From the NCBI GenBank assembly GCA_913063155.1, contig CAJXYU010000006.1, positions 124,001-188,000 of the forward strand: a stretch of DNA of 64,000 bases, written 5' to 3'. The position numbers and the translations under genes are program-made. Position 1 is the first letter of the stretch. The number at the start of each line of letters is the position of its first letter. Positions 26,297 to 35,759 of the stretch are shown here, in pieces. A model generated the notes under the pieces. It made no database searches. It worked only from the letters and a program-made list of their open reading frames with translations, and was not told where the DNA came from. This DNA is from an uncultured Desulfovibrio sp. (GTDB lineage Bacteria > Desulfobacterota > Desulfovibrionia > Desulfovibrionales > Desulfovibrionaceae).

Positions 26297-28435
26297 CTAT
26301 CTGCTGCTCTGTTCCTGCAATTGACCGATGAGTACATGCAGTTGTGCGGAAAGCTCGGCGACCTGACGGATGCCTTCCACGGACTGGACAATGTTCTCCG
26401 AAGTTTCCGCGGATATCTGGTGGATTTCATCCGTGGACCGGTTGATCTGCTCGGAAGTTGCGGACTGCTCCTCGGCGGCCGTGGCGATGGAACGGACCCT
26501 GTCGGCCGTCTCGGAGACCTGGGTCAGAATGTCCTGCAACTTTTCACCGGACTGCTCGGAAAGCTCGGTGCTCTGCTCCACCAACTGCGCGGTCTCCGAC
26601 ATGGCCGAGATGCTGTTTTCCGCACTGGTCTGGATGGCGGAAACCGCCTGCTCCACTTCGCCCGTGGCCTGCATGGTCTTTTCGGCCAACTTGCGCACCT
26701 CGTCGGCCACCACGGCGAAACCACGCCCGGCTTCTCCAGCTCGGGCGGCCTCGATGGCCGCGTTCAAGGCCAGCAGGTTGGTCTGGTCGGCAATATCGCT
26801 GATGACGCCCATGATGGCTCCGATGCCCTGGGCCTGCCGCCCCAGATCGTTGAGCACCGAGGTCAGGGTGTCGGCCTTTCGGCTCACCTCCTTGGAGGAA
26901 TCGATGACCCGGTTGACGACATCCATGCCGATGTTGGCGTGGGAACTGGCCGTGTCCGCGCCTTCTGCGGCAGCCCCGGCATTCTGGGCGACCTCCAGGA
27001 CTGTGGCGTTCATCTGTTCCATGGCCGTGGCCGTTTCCTGGGTTCTGTCCTTCTGGGCGTTACTGCCCTTGCGGATGCTTTCGGCCATGGCAGTCAGTTG
27101 ATCCGCCCCGCCGGCCAGGCTGGTGGCGATGGCCAGCGCCTGCTCCGTAACCTCCTGAATGGTATGCAGCAGGGAGGTCACCCGGTTGCGCTCCTTTTCC
27201 GCGTCCTGCATGGCCTGTTTGGCCCGCTCGCTCTCCTCCAGGGCCTCGGCCCCCCGCTGTTCGGACTCCCGCATCTTGCTGCGCAGGGTGTCCACCATCT
27301 TGTTCACGGCGACAACGGTTTCGCCGATGGCGTCGTCGGCGTCGTAGGAAGCCTTGGCGTCAAGGTCGCCGGCAGCGATCTGACCGGTGACGTCGGACAA
27401 GGCATGCAGAGGCTGAACCAGACGACGGATAAGGAAGACGAAGAACAAGCTGGCCACCAGGGTGCCTGCGGCCATGATGCCCGCTCCGGACAGAAGCATG
27501 GTGGTGTCCGTACCCATGTTCAACTTGCTGTGGGCCAAAGACAGGCCGATGTGCCAGTCCCAGGGCTCGTAGTAGCTTACATAGGCCAGCTGCGTGGACC
27601 GGCCGTTGTCGAACTCGATGAAATTGTCGCGTGTCGCCAGAATGGCTTTCACGGTTTCATCGGAAAGGTCGCCCAATTGATTCTTGCGGAAAACAAACGA
27701 CCCGTTGGACAGGGCCGCGAAGCTGGCTCCCTCGCCGTTGTATGCGATCTTGTCCAACACCTCCCGGAGCTGCGGGGTCATGATCTTGCGACCCACGTAA
27801 ATGACCGCCACGATTTTCCCGGAACGGTCCTTCATGGGCTTGTAAGCGGTCAGATACCAGTCGTTGACCACAAAGGCCTTGCCCCGGAAGGTCTCCCCGC
27901 GCATGACCGTCTTGTAGACCGGGCTGGTTTCGGGAATGTAGGTACCCACGGCCCGGGAACCGTCGAGTTTCATGACGTTGGTGGAAACCCGCAGCAGCTT
28001 TCCGGGCAGGACCTGGAAGATGGTGCTGGTGCCGCCAACCATCTTCTGGACCCGATCCACCAGCTCGAAATTGTTGTTGACGGCCGTCGCGCCCAGCATC
28101 AGCGAGGGAATGCTCCCGGTCTCGGCCTTCTTGGTCACCTGGTTGACCATACGGGTGTCGACCGGCTGCGACTCGTCCAGCCCGAACCCGCCCACGGCGG
28201 CGATCTCGTTCTCCATAAGCCCCAGGTCGGAAACCAGCTTTTCCTGGGTGATGCTGTTCTGCATCTCGATGGTATCTTCAAGGCTGGTTATCACGTCCCG
28301 CATGGTGGAGGACCCCAAAAAGTCCAGGGCATTGGTGGAAATCACGTAAGCCGTGCCCACTGCCGCCAAAAGCAGGAACAGAGTGGAAAAAATAATGGAA
28401 AGCATCAACTTGGCATTGAAGGTAAGATTGCGCAT
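26297..28435 (-). CDS. Methyl-accepting chemotaxis protein with Cache-type sensor domain
   Basis: This 712-residue receptor starts at 28435 behind AGGGGG. It has an N-terminal membrane helix (about 13-35), a periplasmic Cache-type sensor (about 40-310) and a second helix (about 320-345). A HAMP domain ([19 protein letters not shown]) and the cytoplasmic signalling domain follow, with the conserved hairpin tip [20 protein letters not shown]. The sensor looks like the Cache3/Cache2 fusion type, which binds small metabolites. No CheR-binding pentapeptide ends the protein. It appears monocistronic, with no che genes nearby. Confidence 0.93.
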   Translation of the reverse strand: MRNLTFNAKLMLSIIFSTLFLLLAAVGTAYVISTNALDFLGSSTMRDVITSLEDTIEMQNSITQEKLVSDLGLMENEIAAVGGFGLDESQPVDTRMVNQVTKKAETGSIPSLMLGATAVNNNFELVDRVQKMVGGTSTIFQVLPGKLLRVSTNVMKLDGSRAVGTYIPETSPVYKTVMRGETFRGKAFVVNDWYLTAYKPMKDRSGKIVAVIYVGRKIMTPQLREVLDKIAYNGEGASFAALSNGSFVFRKNQLGDLSDETVKAILATRDNFIEFDNGRSTQLAYVSYYEPWDWHIGLSLAHSKLNMGTDTTMLLSGAGIMAAGTLVASLFFVFLIRRLVQPLHALSDVTGQIAAGDLDAKASYDADDAIGETVVAVNKMVDTLRSKMRESEQRGAEALEESERAKQAMQDAEKERNRVTSLLHTIQEVTEQALAIATSLAGGADQLTAMAESIRKGSNAQKDRTQETATAMEQMNATVLEVAQNAGAAAEGADTASSHANIGMDVVNRVIDSSKEVSRKADTLTSVLNDLGRQAQGIGAIMGVISDIADQTNLLALNAAIEAARAGEAGRGFAVVADEVRKLAEKTMQATGEVEQAVSAIQTSAENSISAMSETAQLVEQSTELSEQSGEKLQDILTQVSETADRVRSIATAAEEQSATSEQINRSTDEIHQISAETSENIVQSVEGIRQVAELSAQLHVLIGQLQEQSSR

Positions 28436-28641
28436 GTGAACCCCCTGGTATGAGCAACACGTTCCCGGGGCGCAGCCCGCCACCGAGGAAACAGAGAACC
28501 ACCGGCCCTCGACAGGAAACATCCCTCAGTTTCCTACCGGCGATATGCGCCAATACCGCAATCATCCTACGATCCGGGAGGAAATACACAGACGCACCCG
28601 GAGACGAATGCAACAAAGGCTTACCTTCCTGAATACAAAAA

Positions 28642-28663
28642 AAGCCCGGCATTCACCAGGCTT
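28642..28663 (-). terminator. Terminator of the YwbE gene
   Basis: AAGCCCGG and CCAGGCTT form an 8-bp stem with one G-U pair. The minus strand continues into a run of seven T. It lies 29 bases after the stop at 28692. Confidence 0.75.
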
Positions 28664-28691
28664 CTTTACATTTTTTCGACAAATCCATGTC

Positions 28692-28892
28692 TCATTCCGA
28701 AGAAACAATCTCCTGCACCCGCCCCACCTGGCCGTCCTCCAGACGCACCTTGATGCCGTAGGGATGGGAGGGCGACTTGGTCAGCAAAGTCCTGACGACT
28801 CCTTCGGTGAGACGACCTGTACGCTGATCCTTTTTAAGGATGATGCGCACACGCAGGCCCGGTCTGATATCCTTGCGAGCGGGGACCGCCAT
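28692..28892 (-). CDS. YwbE-family small protein
   Basis: This 66-residue protein starts at 28892 behind GGGAGGG. Nearly the whole length matches the YwbE family (DUF2196): VILKKDQRTGRLTEG-type and SPSHPYGIKVRLEDGQVGRV stretches. The fold is a small beta-barrel of unknown function. The longer frame to 28928 lacks a ribosome site. It is a single gene with its own terminator. Confidence 0.9.
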   Translation of the reverse strand: MAVPARKDIRPGLRVRIILKKDQRTGRLTEGVVRTLLTKSPSHPYGIKVRLEDGQVGRVQEIVSSE

Positions 28893-28965
28893 GATCAAAT
28901 CCCTCCCGAAAATTCGTTTCCACTGCACTCTTTCATAAGCTGTTCCTTGCTTTGCTCCTGCATGA

Positions 28966-29601
28966 TCAACGCGCGTCGGACAGAGCGAGTTTGACGCCCA
29001 GAGCCAACAGCACCGAAGCGGTCAGCCCGTCCATGACACGCCGGACCCCGCTTGATGCCAGCAAAAGCCCGGCTCGGTCAACCATGGCGGCCAACAGGCA
29101 CTGCCAGATCATGGCGATGATGAAGTGCACTCCGGCCAAGGCCTGGGCCTGGAACACGGGGTTGCCGGCCGGGTCTATGAACTGGGGCAGGAAGGCCATG
29201 TGGAAAACTATGGCTTTTGGGTTGAGCACATTGGACAGAAAACCCTCGCGCAGGGAACGCAACGGGAAAAAAGCGCTGCCGGACGCCCCGAGATCCCCCC
29301 CGACCGCCAGCCCGCGCAGGGCGTGATGCGCGCCCATGAGCCCGAGCCAGATGAGATAGGCTGAGCCCAACAGCTTGACCGCGCCGAACAGTCGGGCCGA
29401 ACCGAGCAGAATCAGGGAAAGCCCGCCGGCCGAGACCGTCGCATGCACGAACAGCCCCGAACAGATGCCCAGGCTCGTGACCGCACCATCGCGGAAACAG
29501 CCGCGCAGGCTGTTGCGGGCGACCATGACCGTGTCGGCCCCCGGCGCCAGGGTCAATACGGTGATGGCGATAAAAAAGGTGATGAACTGGCTCTCGCCCA
29601 T
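28966..29601 (-). CDS. LysE/RhtB-family amino-acid exporter
   Basis: This 211-residue membrane protein has six hydrophobic segments and the family N-terminal motif LAPGADTVMVARNSLRGC. The LNPKAIVFHMAFLPQFID stretch in the middle is also typical. It starts at 29601 with AGGAGG seven bases upstream. Family members export amino acids such as lysine, threonine or homoserine lactones. The substrate here is not predictable. Confidence 0.9.
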   Translation of the reverse strand: MGESQFITFFIAITVLTLAPGADTVMVARNSLRGCFRDGAVTSLGICSGLFVHATVSAGGLSLILLGSARLFGAVKLLGSAYLIWLGLMGAHHALRGLAVGGDLGASGSAFFPLRSLREGFLSNVLNPKAIVFHMAFLPQFIDPAGNPVFQAQALAGVHFIIAMIWQCLLAAMVDRAGLLLASSGVRRVMDGLTASVLLALGVKLALSDAR

Positions 29602-29816
29602 GATGTCCTCCTTTGTCGGACGGTTCCCGTTTCATCGAACAATGATGGTGGCGTCTGGAAAATCACCACCCGGAACCGGAGCACTCTGACGGTGCCACAG
29701 ACAGTCATGGAAATTCTATCAAGAAATTGCTGATGTTACTAAGGAATGGGGATCATTGAAAAGAAGGCGCCGCCCCCCTGGCATCCTTCGATCAAGAGCC
29801 ATCTCTGACGCTCACG

Positions 29817-30602
29817 TTATCGGGAGAATTGTCTCACGATTGCGTCCACCTCTCCGCCGGCCTTCATCTTTTTCAACAATGCGTTGAACGCGGCCACGAA
29901 GTCTGCGGTGTCCGCCTTGGCCGAAAAACCGAGATAACTGCTTGCACCGCCGAGGATCCGGCTTTCGACCACGTCATCCGAACGGCCGCGAAGCCGACCT
30001 TCGGCGACAAGACGTTTCAGACTCCAAAGGGCGGCATACTTATCGCCGATGTAGCAGTCCACTCTGCCCATGACGAGTTTCTGGAGATTCTTTTCCGTCC
30101 CTTTGACTTCCTCCAACCTGATCTTCCCGGCCGCCACAGCATTGCAAAAATCCTCCCCCCCCAAGGCGAACCCCAAATTGACGCCGAAGGCCAGCCCGAA
30201 ATAATCTTCGGGAAACTCGGTACGCTCGTTCCCCAACACTCTCTTATTGCAGAACACAGCCATTTTTTCCTTGAGAAGGGGCTCGGAATACGGATGTATC
30301 CAAGGACGCTTTCCAGGCCGATAATAGGGAGGAAAAATGCCGAAAGCCGTGCCGTTCTTCACCTGTGAGAGCGCCCGTCTCCAGGGCATGAGCTTGATTT
30401 CGACGTCATACCCGTCCATCCGTGAAAATATCTTCCGAAGCATCTGCACGTAAATGCCGTCATTTTCCCCGTTGTTGTCGAAACAGTACGGCGGATAATC
30501 AGAATCCCCGACAATAATGATCTTTTGCGCAGCCACCGCCGGAAGCGCATGAAGCGCTGCCGTCACCATTGCCGCCAACGCAAACGCAAAGAGTTTTCTC
30601 AT
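29817..30602 (-). CDS. Periplasmic solute-binding protein (SBP_bac_3 type)
   Basis: This 261-residue protein starts at 30602 behind AGGAGAGAC; the longer frame has no support. It has a signal peptide (residues 1-22) and the class 3 binding-protein pattern: IIVGDSDYPPYCFDNNGEN at the mature N-terminus, IYVQMLRKIFSRM, MPWRRALSQVKNGTAFGIFP and a final helix. It is distantly related to the triplicated proteins at 7340-9785 but not a recent copy. No permease gene is adjacent. The ligand is unknown. Confidence 0.85.
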   Translation of the reverse strand: MRKLFAFALAAMVTAALHALPAVAAQKIIIVGDSDYPPYCFDNNGENDGIYVQMLRKIFSRMDGYDVEIKLMPWRRALSQVKNGTAFGIFPPYYRPGKRPWIHPYSEPLLKEKMAVFCNKRVLGNERTEFPEDYFGLAFGVNLGFALGGEDFCNAVAAGKIRLEEVKGTEKNLQKLVMGRVDCYIGDKYAALWSLKRLVAEGRLRGRSDDVVESRILGGASSYLGFSAKADTADFVAAFNALLKKMKAGGEVDAIVRQFSR

Positions 30603-31025
30603 GTCTCTCCTTTGGCTGAGGTAAATGCCCCTCCGGTGCGAAAGACTGCCGGAGCTGATATACCGGCCCGCCTGTCGGCGGGCCCTCTTGAAAAAAACAA
30701 GCCGGAAAGTCAAGGGCCGCAGCCGTAGCCGCGGCCCTTTCCACGCGAACCCTTGCCTTATGTCCTCATTAAATAATGCACCGCTCCATGATCTTTTCCA
30801 CTGTGCCGTCCGCCTTGATGACGACATCGCCCCGAATGCCAGAACGCTTCCTGAAACCTGTCAACTCACCGGAGCTCCTCCGCTTCATCCGGGATGAATC
30901 CTTGAAGAGAGATTTCCGCTCGTCACAGCCTAGCAAGAGAAAAAACGAGAGCAATTATAAAGAAAACCGGCAATGGTGAAGACCATGTAGTCCAACCGGC
31001 CAGAACGACCCGCGGGAAAAGGCGC
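30603..31025. other. Intergenic region with two hairpins, no supported gene
   Basis: This stretch of about 423 bases holds a GGCCCGCC/GGCGGGCC hairpin (about 30664-30683) in the leader of the solute-binding gene. An AAGGGCCGC/GCGGCCCTT hairpin (30712-30739) lacks a clear T-tract. The rest shows no coding signal. Confidence 0.5.
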
Positions 31026-32609
31026 CTAATCGCCAGCCTGGATGGAAGGAAAAAGGATGATGAAGGAGCTGCCTTTGCCGACCTCGGATTCCACCCGGAT
31101 GCTGCCCCGGTAATGCTCGACGATCTCCTTGCAGATGGCCAGCCCGAGCCCCGTACCCTGCGGCAGGATGTACCCGTCATCTTCCTGCTTGGCCTGGGTG
31201 AATTTTTCAAAAATACGTCCGCAATCCTCCTTCCGGATGCCGACGCCGGTATCCGTAACCCTGATTTCCACAAAGGCATCGTCCAACCGGGAAGCGCTGA
31301 CCGAAACGCTTCCTTCGACCGTGAACTTGGCGGCGTTGTTGATCAGGTTGATGAGAACCTGCTCGATGCGGTCCGGGTCCGCATGGATACGCGGCAGATC
31401 GGGAGGAACCGAACTGGCCAGCACCACGTCCTCGCGCACCTCGAAAAAACCGGACACGGCCTTGAGCACAAGATCAATCAGATCGACGAGATCGACCTCC
31501 CGGTCATTCCAGACCATGTTCCCGGATTCGATCTTGTTCAAGTCGAGCAGTTCATTGATGAGCCGGGTCAATCGCTCGCCTTCAAGTTGTATGATTCGCA
31601 GATTGTCCATGATCCGACGCGCCTTTTTCCCGCTGGAGCGCCGCCCCACGGCAAGAGGCGTAAACGTGTTGTCGAAATCCTTGGCGATCAGTTTGGTGAA
31701 TCCCAGCACCGAAGTGAGCGGCGTACGCAATTCGTGGGAAACCTGCGACAACAAGGAGGACTTGATCTCGTCCAGATCCTGGAGATGGCGGTTGAGCGCC
31801 TCCAGTTCCACGGCCTTTTCCGCAAGCTGGGCAGTACGTTCACGCACCTTTTCCTCAAGCTCCCGGTTCAGCCGGGAAAGCTCGACCTCGGCATCCTGGC
31901 GGGCCTGCATGGTGGAAGCCAGGCTGGCGGTCATGGCATTGATGTTCCTGGCCAGTTCGCCCAATTCATCCTCGCCCAGCCCTTCGACGCGGTGCTCCAG
32001 GTCTCCGGTGGCAATGGCCTGGACGGACCTGACGAGCCGCTGCACGGGTTTACCCACGAATTGCCGCAGCAGAACGGTCAGGGAAAAAATCAGCCCTGCG
32101 CTTGCCGAGAATATGCCGACGATGAGCAGGTCGAAAAGTTGGGAAAACTTCCCGTAAAGCGGAGCGAGATCGAACCCGATCTCCACCTGCCCCACATAGC
32201 CGAGCCCGAGCCTCTTCTCGACCACATCGCGTTTCAATATCAATATATCGCCGTTTTTCTGCGGACGCGGACGCTTAGAGGGGACCACCTTCATGCCGTC
32301 GGCATCGTAAACCTCAACGAACAGAACCTGGCTGTTCTCGAGAAGACTTTCCGCATTGTAGACGAGCACCCCGTAGGCTTGCCGGGCCAATGGCTCCTGG
32401 CTGAACTTGGCGAAAAGATCGGTCATGTACTCGGCATCGTCCCGGGCGTGATCCTTGAGCCTTTCAATATGGATGCGGACCAGGATCAGGCTGGGGATGA
32501 CCATGAACAGGATCAGCCCGATCACGATGATCAGATTAATCCTGAAGGAAAGCCCGGTTCTGAAGGGCATTCGAAAAAATACACTGCTGTCCTGCGTTTC
32601 GGGCATCAC
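31026..32609 (-). CDS. Membrane histidine kinase coupled to a BMP-type lipoprotein
   Basis: This 527-residue kinase has a membrane helix near residues 22-45, an extracytoplasmic region of about 120 residues, and a second helix near 165-188. A HAMP domain (GKPVQRLVRSVQAIATGDLE), a coiled coil and the H-box SQVSHELRTPLTSVLGF follow. The ATPase domain has INNAAKF, DTGVGI and GTGLGLAICKEIVEHY. It has no receiver domain. Its ATG overlaps the stop of the BMP lipoprotein gene by four bases, so the two are translationally coupled. The natural model is that the lipoprotein binds a nucleoside or other ligand and presents it to the kinase. No response regulator is adjacent. Confidence 0.92.
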   Translation of the reverse strand: MMPETQDSSVFFRMPFRTGLSFRINLIIVIGLILFMVIPSLILVRIHIERLKDHARDDAEYMTDLFAKFSQEPLARQAYGVLVYNAESLLENSQVLFVEVYDADGMKVVPSKRPRPQKNGDILILKRDVVEKRLGLGYVGQVEIGFDLAPLYGKFSQLFDLLIVGIFSASAGLIFSLTVLLRQFVGKPVQRLVRSVQAIATGDLEHRVEGLGEDELGELARNINAMTASLASTMQARQDAEVELSRLNRELEEKVRERTAQLAEKAVELEALNRHLQDLDEIKSSLLSQVSHELRTPLTSVLGFTKLIAKDFDNTFTPLAVGRRSSGKKARRIMDNLRIIQLEGERLTRLINELLDLNKIESGNMVWNDREVDLVDLIDLVLKAVSGFFEVREDVVLASSVPPDLPRIHADPDRIEQVLINLINNAAKFTVEGSVSVSASRLDDAFVEIRVTDTGVGIRKEDCGRIFEKFTQAKQEDDGYILPQGTGLGLAICKEIVEHYRGSIRVESEVGKGSSFIILFPSIQAGD

Positions 32610-33700
32610 TGGAGGATTGCGGTGGGCACTTCGATGTTTCCGGAAATGATATCCGCCTTGAGTTCCTCGACCCGCGAAAGCACGGATGCGGGAATGATGT
32701 CCCGGGTATACGTCATGGGACTCAGGCCGACGCCTCCGTTTTCAAGGTCGTAAAGATAGTTCCTGTTTTCGAACCTTCCGTCGACCACTTCGCCGATGAG
32801 CGTTTCCACGGCCACATCCAGACGCTTCATGACGCTGGTCAGTATGATGCCCTCGGCAAGATAATCCTGATCGGAGTCCACGCCGATGGCGTATACGCCA
32901 TGGGCCCGGGCATAGTTGAACACACCGAGCGCGGAAGCTCCCGCCACGGGGAAGAAGACGTCCGCATTTTCCTGGTTGATCATCGACCGTGCAATCTCAA
33001 CTGCCACAGAGGGATTGTTCCATGGCACGGTGCTTCGATCCAGCTCATCAATGAATCTGGTCGTCATTGTTATGGATTCATCCGCAGCCTTTGCGCCGGC
33101 CGCAAAACCACCCAGAAACTCGCGGACAGGGCTGGAATCGGTTCCGCCGATGATACCCAGCGTTTTAGTTCTGGACATGCTCGCCCCGATGAAACCGGCA
33201 AGATAGGCCGCCTGCCCGACGCGAAACGTGGTCGTGGCCGTATTGGGCAGATAATTGTCCATGAGAGTGTCCATGAGGATGAACTTGACCGAAGGATGCT
33301 TGGAGGCGGCCAACTCCACGGCCTGTTTCATGGTGAAGCTGGAGCAGAAGATCGCCGAACAACCACCGGCCGCCAAAGTGTCGAGAATCGAAACGGCTTC
33401 CTCAAGGGTCCCTTCCTGACGCTGTTCCAGAATGAACTCCGCGCCGTATTTCTGGCAGCCGCGCACCAGTCCTTTGTACTGCATGTCCAGGTAGCCACGG
33501 TCGCCAAGACCACTGGTGTCGAGAAACATTCCGATGATGAGCTTGGATGGAGCGGTCCGGCTCGCAGCACTCTTCTCAACATCGTTCACGACCGATTCAT
33601 CCGAGCACCCGGGCAGCAGCAAACATGCGGCAAGGGATAGCAGCAAAGCCGCCAGCACCGTCCTCACACGGAACAAAAAATCGGCATTTACTCCCATCAT
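32606..33700 (-). CDS. BMP-family (Med/PnrA-like) periplasmic binding lipoprotein
   Basis: This protein has 364 residues counted from the ATG at 33700; a second ATG follows immediately and fits the GGGGAG site slightly better. The signal peptide ends in the lipobox LLLPGCSD, so it is lipid-anchored. The mature part matches the BMP family of nucleoside-binding proteins: KLIIGMFLDTSGLGDRGYLD, VKFILMDT, RVGQAAYLAGFIGASMSRTK and ALGVFNYARAHGVYAIGVDS. Such proteins normally feed an ABC importer. Here the only partner is a histidine kinase overlapping the stop codon, pointing to a sensory role. Confidence 0.9.
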   Translation of the reverse strand: MMGVNADFLFRVRTVLAALLLSLAACLLLPGCSDESVVNDVEKSAASRTAPSKLIIGMFLDTSGLGDRGYLDMQYKGLVRGCQKYGAEFILEQRQEGTLEEAVSILDTLAAGGCSAIFCSSFTMKQAVELAASKHPSVKFILMDTLMDNYLPNTATTTFRVGQAAYLAGFIGASMSRTKTLGIIGGTDSSPVREFLGGFAAGAKAADESITMTTRFIDELDRSTVPWNNPSVAVEIARSMINQENADVFFPVAGASALGVFNYARAHGVYAIGVDSDQDYLAEGIILTSVMKRLDVAVETLIGEVVDGRFENRNYLYDLENGGVGLSPMTYTRDIIPASVLSRVEELKADIISGNIEVPTAILQ

Positions 33701-34014
33701 ACAGCTCCCCCGGAACAAACGCCTTTCCCGGAAACAAGGTTTGTAAAAAACGATCACACACTTTTTCCCTTCAAGCAAGGAGGTTATAATCATCACCGAA
33801 TCACCCGACTCCTATGCGGATACGACGTGCCCCCATGCGGGCGAAAGGATTTTCCCGTCGAAACAAGGACGAACGAATGCACCACAAACAACGCTACAAA
33901 AGCTTGTTACGTTCTTTGTGGCTGTGTATATGAATGTTACGATCATGTAACATGTATTGAACTCATTCATATTTAGATGCTAGCGTGCAGTATTCTCTAC
34001 TCAGCGGAGGAAAA
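33701..34014. other. Divergent intergenic region between the BMP/kinase pair and the GAK-type operon
   Basis: This stretch of 314 bases has no gene. It contains the candidate promoter and palindrome of the operon starting at 34015 (see 33904-33953). It is clearly more AT-rich than its surroundings near 33890-33985, as expected for a control region. Confidence 0.6.
33904..33953 (+). promoter_or_regulatory. Candidate sigma70 promoter and palindromic operator of the GAK-type operon
   Basis: A -35-like TTGTTA (33904-33909) and a -10-like TATATG (33927-33932) are separated by 17 bases. A palindrome with 7-bp arms, ATGTTAC-N6-GTAACAT (33934-33953), covers the expected start site. A half-site TGTTAC also overlaps the -35 region. 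This layout suggests repression by an unlinked regulator. The first ATG is 62 bases further on. Confidence 0.5.
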
Positions 34015-34551
34015 ATGGGCACTGAAAACAAGATCGAAAAATACATGGCCGAGAAGGACCTGCCGAAATTTTTCCGTGACCTGGCGGACGCTCTCGAACA
34101 TGGCGGCAAGGATGAATTCGTCTGCGTGGAGGACTTCGCCAAATTCAAGCTCAGCGTGAAAAACGAATTCGGCCAGATGACGGTAAAGGCTAAATTCAAA
34201 CCCGCGAAACCGTGTGAGCCCCCTAGCGTTTCCGAAGAGAGAGGCGCATCCGGAGACCCCGGAAAACCAAGATACAAATCACTCAAGAAGCGCATGAAAA
34301 GCAGCTTCAAGATGATCGTGAAAATGATCCACGACGGAAATCTCCCGCCGAAGGCAGCCGTGGATTCCTTTCTTTCCGATTCGAAACTGATGGTCACCTA
34401 CCCGGGATTCGGCGACGAGTTCTATGGCGAATACATCGAGGCGTGCAACGCTTTCAGAAAGGCTTACGAAGCCGAAAGCATCGCCCTGTGTCTGGAGGCC
34501 GTGAACGTTCTCTCCAGCCAGAAAGGGCAGTGTCACGCCAAGTACGATTGA
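34015..34551 (+). CDS. XXXCH-type protein, first gene of the GAK-type operon
   Basis: This 178-residue soluble protein starts at 34015 with GGAGG five bases upstream. A charged N-terminal half carries a short low-complexity linker around residues 65-90. A helical C-terminal half (SLKKRMKSSFKMIVKMIHDG) ends in GQCHAKYD, with Cys174-His175 near the end. A small domain ending in Cys-His is what annotators have named the XXXCH domain, found with GAK-system genes. I infer membership from this ending and the neighbours. The terminal Cys-His could be a modification or attachment site. No catalytic motif is visible. Confidence 0.75.
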   Translation: MGTENKIEKYMAEKDLPKFFRDLADALEHGGKDEFVCVEDFAKFKLSVKNEFGQMTVKAKFKPAKPCEPPSVSEERGASGDPGKPRYKSLKKRMKSSFKMIVKMIHDGNLPPKAAVDSFLSDSKLMVTYPGFGDEFYGEYIEACNAFRKAYEAESIALCLEAVNVLSSQKGQCHAKYD

Positions 34552-34566
34552 AACACAAAGCCCACA

Positions 34567-35736
34567 ATGAAAAACATGAAATTGATCAAGGACGAAAAAG
34601 CGGACGCGTGCCGCGTCTTCCCGGTTGTTGCCGATGAGGAAATTTCCGAGGCGGATCAAGAACGCTTCTTCAGCGTTGTCTCCGTGGACCTCGCCCCCTG
34701 GCAGGTGGAGCAGGTGCTCACACCGTCCAACGTGTACGTCAGGCAGGAAAGCCTCCTGGCCGTGCACTGGCACCCGGAATTCGTGCCCATGGAACACATC
34801 CGCAAACGCGTGGACGCCATGTTCCCGAACCGCACCGATGAACTGCTCATCCCCACCCAACACAACGTCCTCATGAACTGGGACGGCTACACCGGCGTCG
34901 AGGTGGATTGCTACGCCAGCGGTTTCAACCGCAAGGTCCAGCTGCTGCTCCACTTCACCAACGACAAGGTGGAAAACGGCGGCGTGCTCAAATCCATGCT
35001 CGCCCACACCTTCAAGTACCGCTCCGGCCAGCTTTTCGAATTCATGGACACCATCACCAAACCGGATGAGGACCGCATCGGCAGGGCCGCACGGGCCACC
35101 GGCGCGGACCAGGAACTCATGGAATTCGTGCGTGTGAACGTGTCCAAGATTCAACAGCTTCTGGACGACAACTGGACCGAAGTGCCTCGTCTTTCGGTCA
35201 AGAACAAGCTGCTGCGCAACTGGTTCGACAGCATGCGCCCCGAGTTGGGCGACAATGCCGTGGACAGGATCCAGGCCTACATCAAGAAGATCAAGACCAT
35301 CGTCAAGGAAGGCTTCAACCTCACGTTCTTCTACCGGGCCAGCGAGGTCATTGAAGAGGTCCGGGGGCTGGGCGGCTGCGTCGTCATCCCCCATCCCGAG
35401 CAATTCTGGCCCATCCTGCTGCGCAACTACGACGTGGACGGCATCGAGGTATGGAACCCTCAATCCCAGGAATACACCGAGTTCCTCATTTCGGTCGTCA
35501 ACGAACAGAACGGCAGACGCAAATCCCATGAGCGGGACATGCTCATCTTCATGGGCGACGACTGCCATATGGGCGAAAAGACCAAACCCGAGGACCAGCA
35601 GGACGCGGAAAAGGCATCGCGCGAGATCGGGCTGCAGCCCGCCTGGGATGATCTGAACATCCGCAAGAAGCTCATCGTCAACAATATCGGCCGCCGTTCC
35701 GTCATCAAGGAATACAAGGAGCGACTGGCGGGCTGA
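34567..35736 (+). CDS. PHP-domain-like metal-dependent phosphoesterase of the GAK-type operon
   Basis: This 389-residue soluble protein shows the metal-binding motifs of the PHP superfamily in the right order. They are His67-x-His69 in AVHWHPEF, an acidic GVEVDC, His276 in CVVIPHPEQFW, then DGIEVWN, and the final Asp-x-His in MGDDCHMG (His334). PHP proteins bind two or three metals and hydrolyse phosphate esters. An insert of about 130 helical residues separates the first and later motifs, unlike small PHP enzymes. The start at 34567 has only a weak ribosome site; an ATG three codons later is possible. It lies 15 bases after the XXXCH gene and 23 before the first amphi-Trp gene. Confidence 0.75.
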   Translation: MKNMKLIKDEKADACRVFPVVADEEISEADQERFFSVVSVDLAPWQVEQVLTPSNVYVRQESLLAVHWHPEFVPMEHIRKRVDAMFPNRTDELLIPTQHNVLMNWDGYTGVEVDCYASGFNRKVQLLLHFTNDKVENGGVLKSMLAHTFKYRSGQLFEFMDTITKPDEDRIGRAARATGADQELMEFVRVNVSKIQQLLDDNWTEVPRLSVKNKLLRNWFDSMRPELGDNAVDRIQAYIKKIKTIVKEGFNLTFFYRASEVIEEVRGLGGCVVIPHPEQFWPILLRNYDVDGIEVWNPQSQEYTEFLISVVNEQNGRRKSHERDMLIFMGDDCHMGEKTKPEDQQDAEKASREIGLQPAWDDLNIRKKLIVNNIGRRSVIKEYKERLAG

Positions 35737-35759
35737 CGCTCACAACCGGAGGTTTCACC

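Noticed and set aside
26321..28453. 710-codon frame antisense to the MCP gene
   Set aside because: The MCP on the minus strand has a complete domain order; the opposite frame has only Gly/His/Leu-rich low-information sequence.
30769..30954. 61-codon minus-strand frame between the solute-binding gene and the histidine kinase
   Set aside because: It has no ribosome site and no recognisable domain.
34279..35568. Long open frame antisense to the XXXCH and PHP-like genes (429 codons)
   Set aside because: It is a high-GC shadow of real genes; the plus-strand genes have ribosome sites, motifs and an operon structure.
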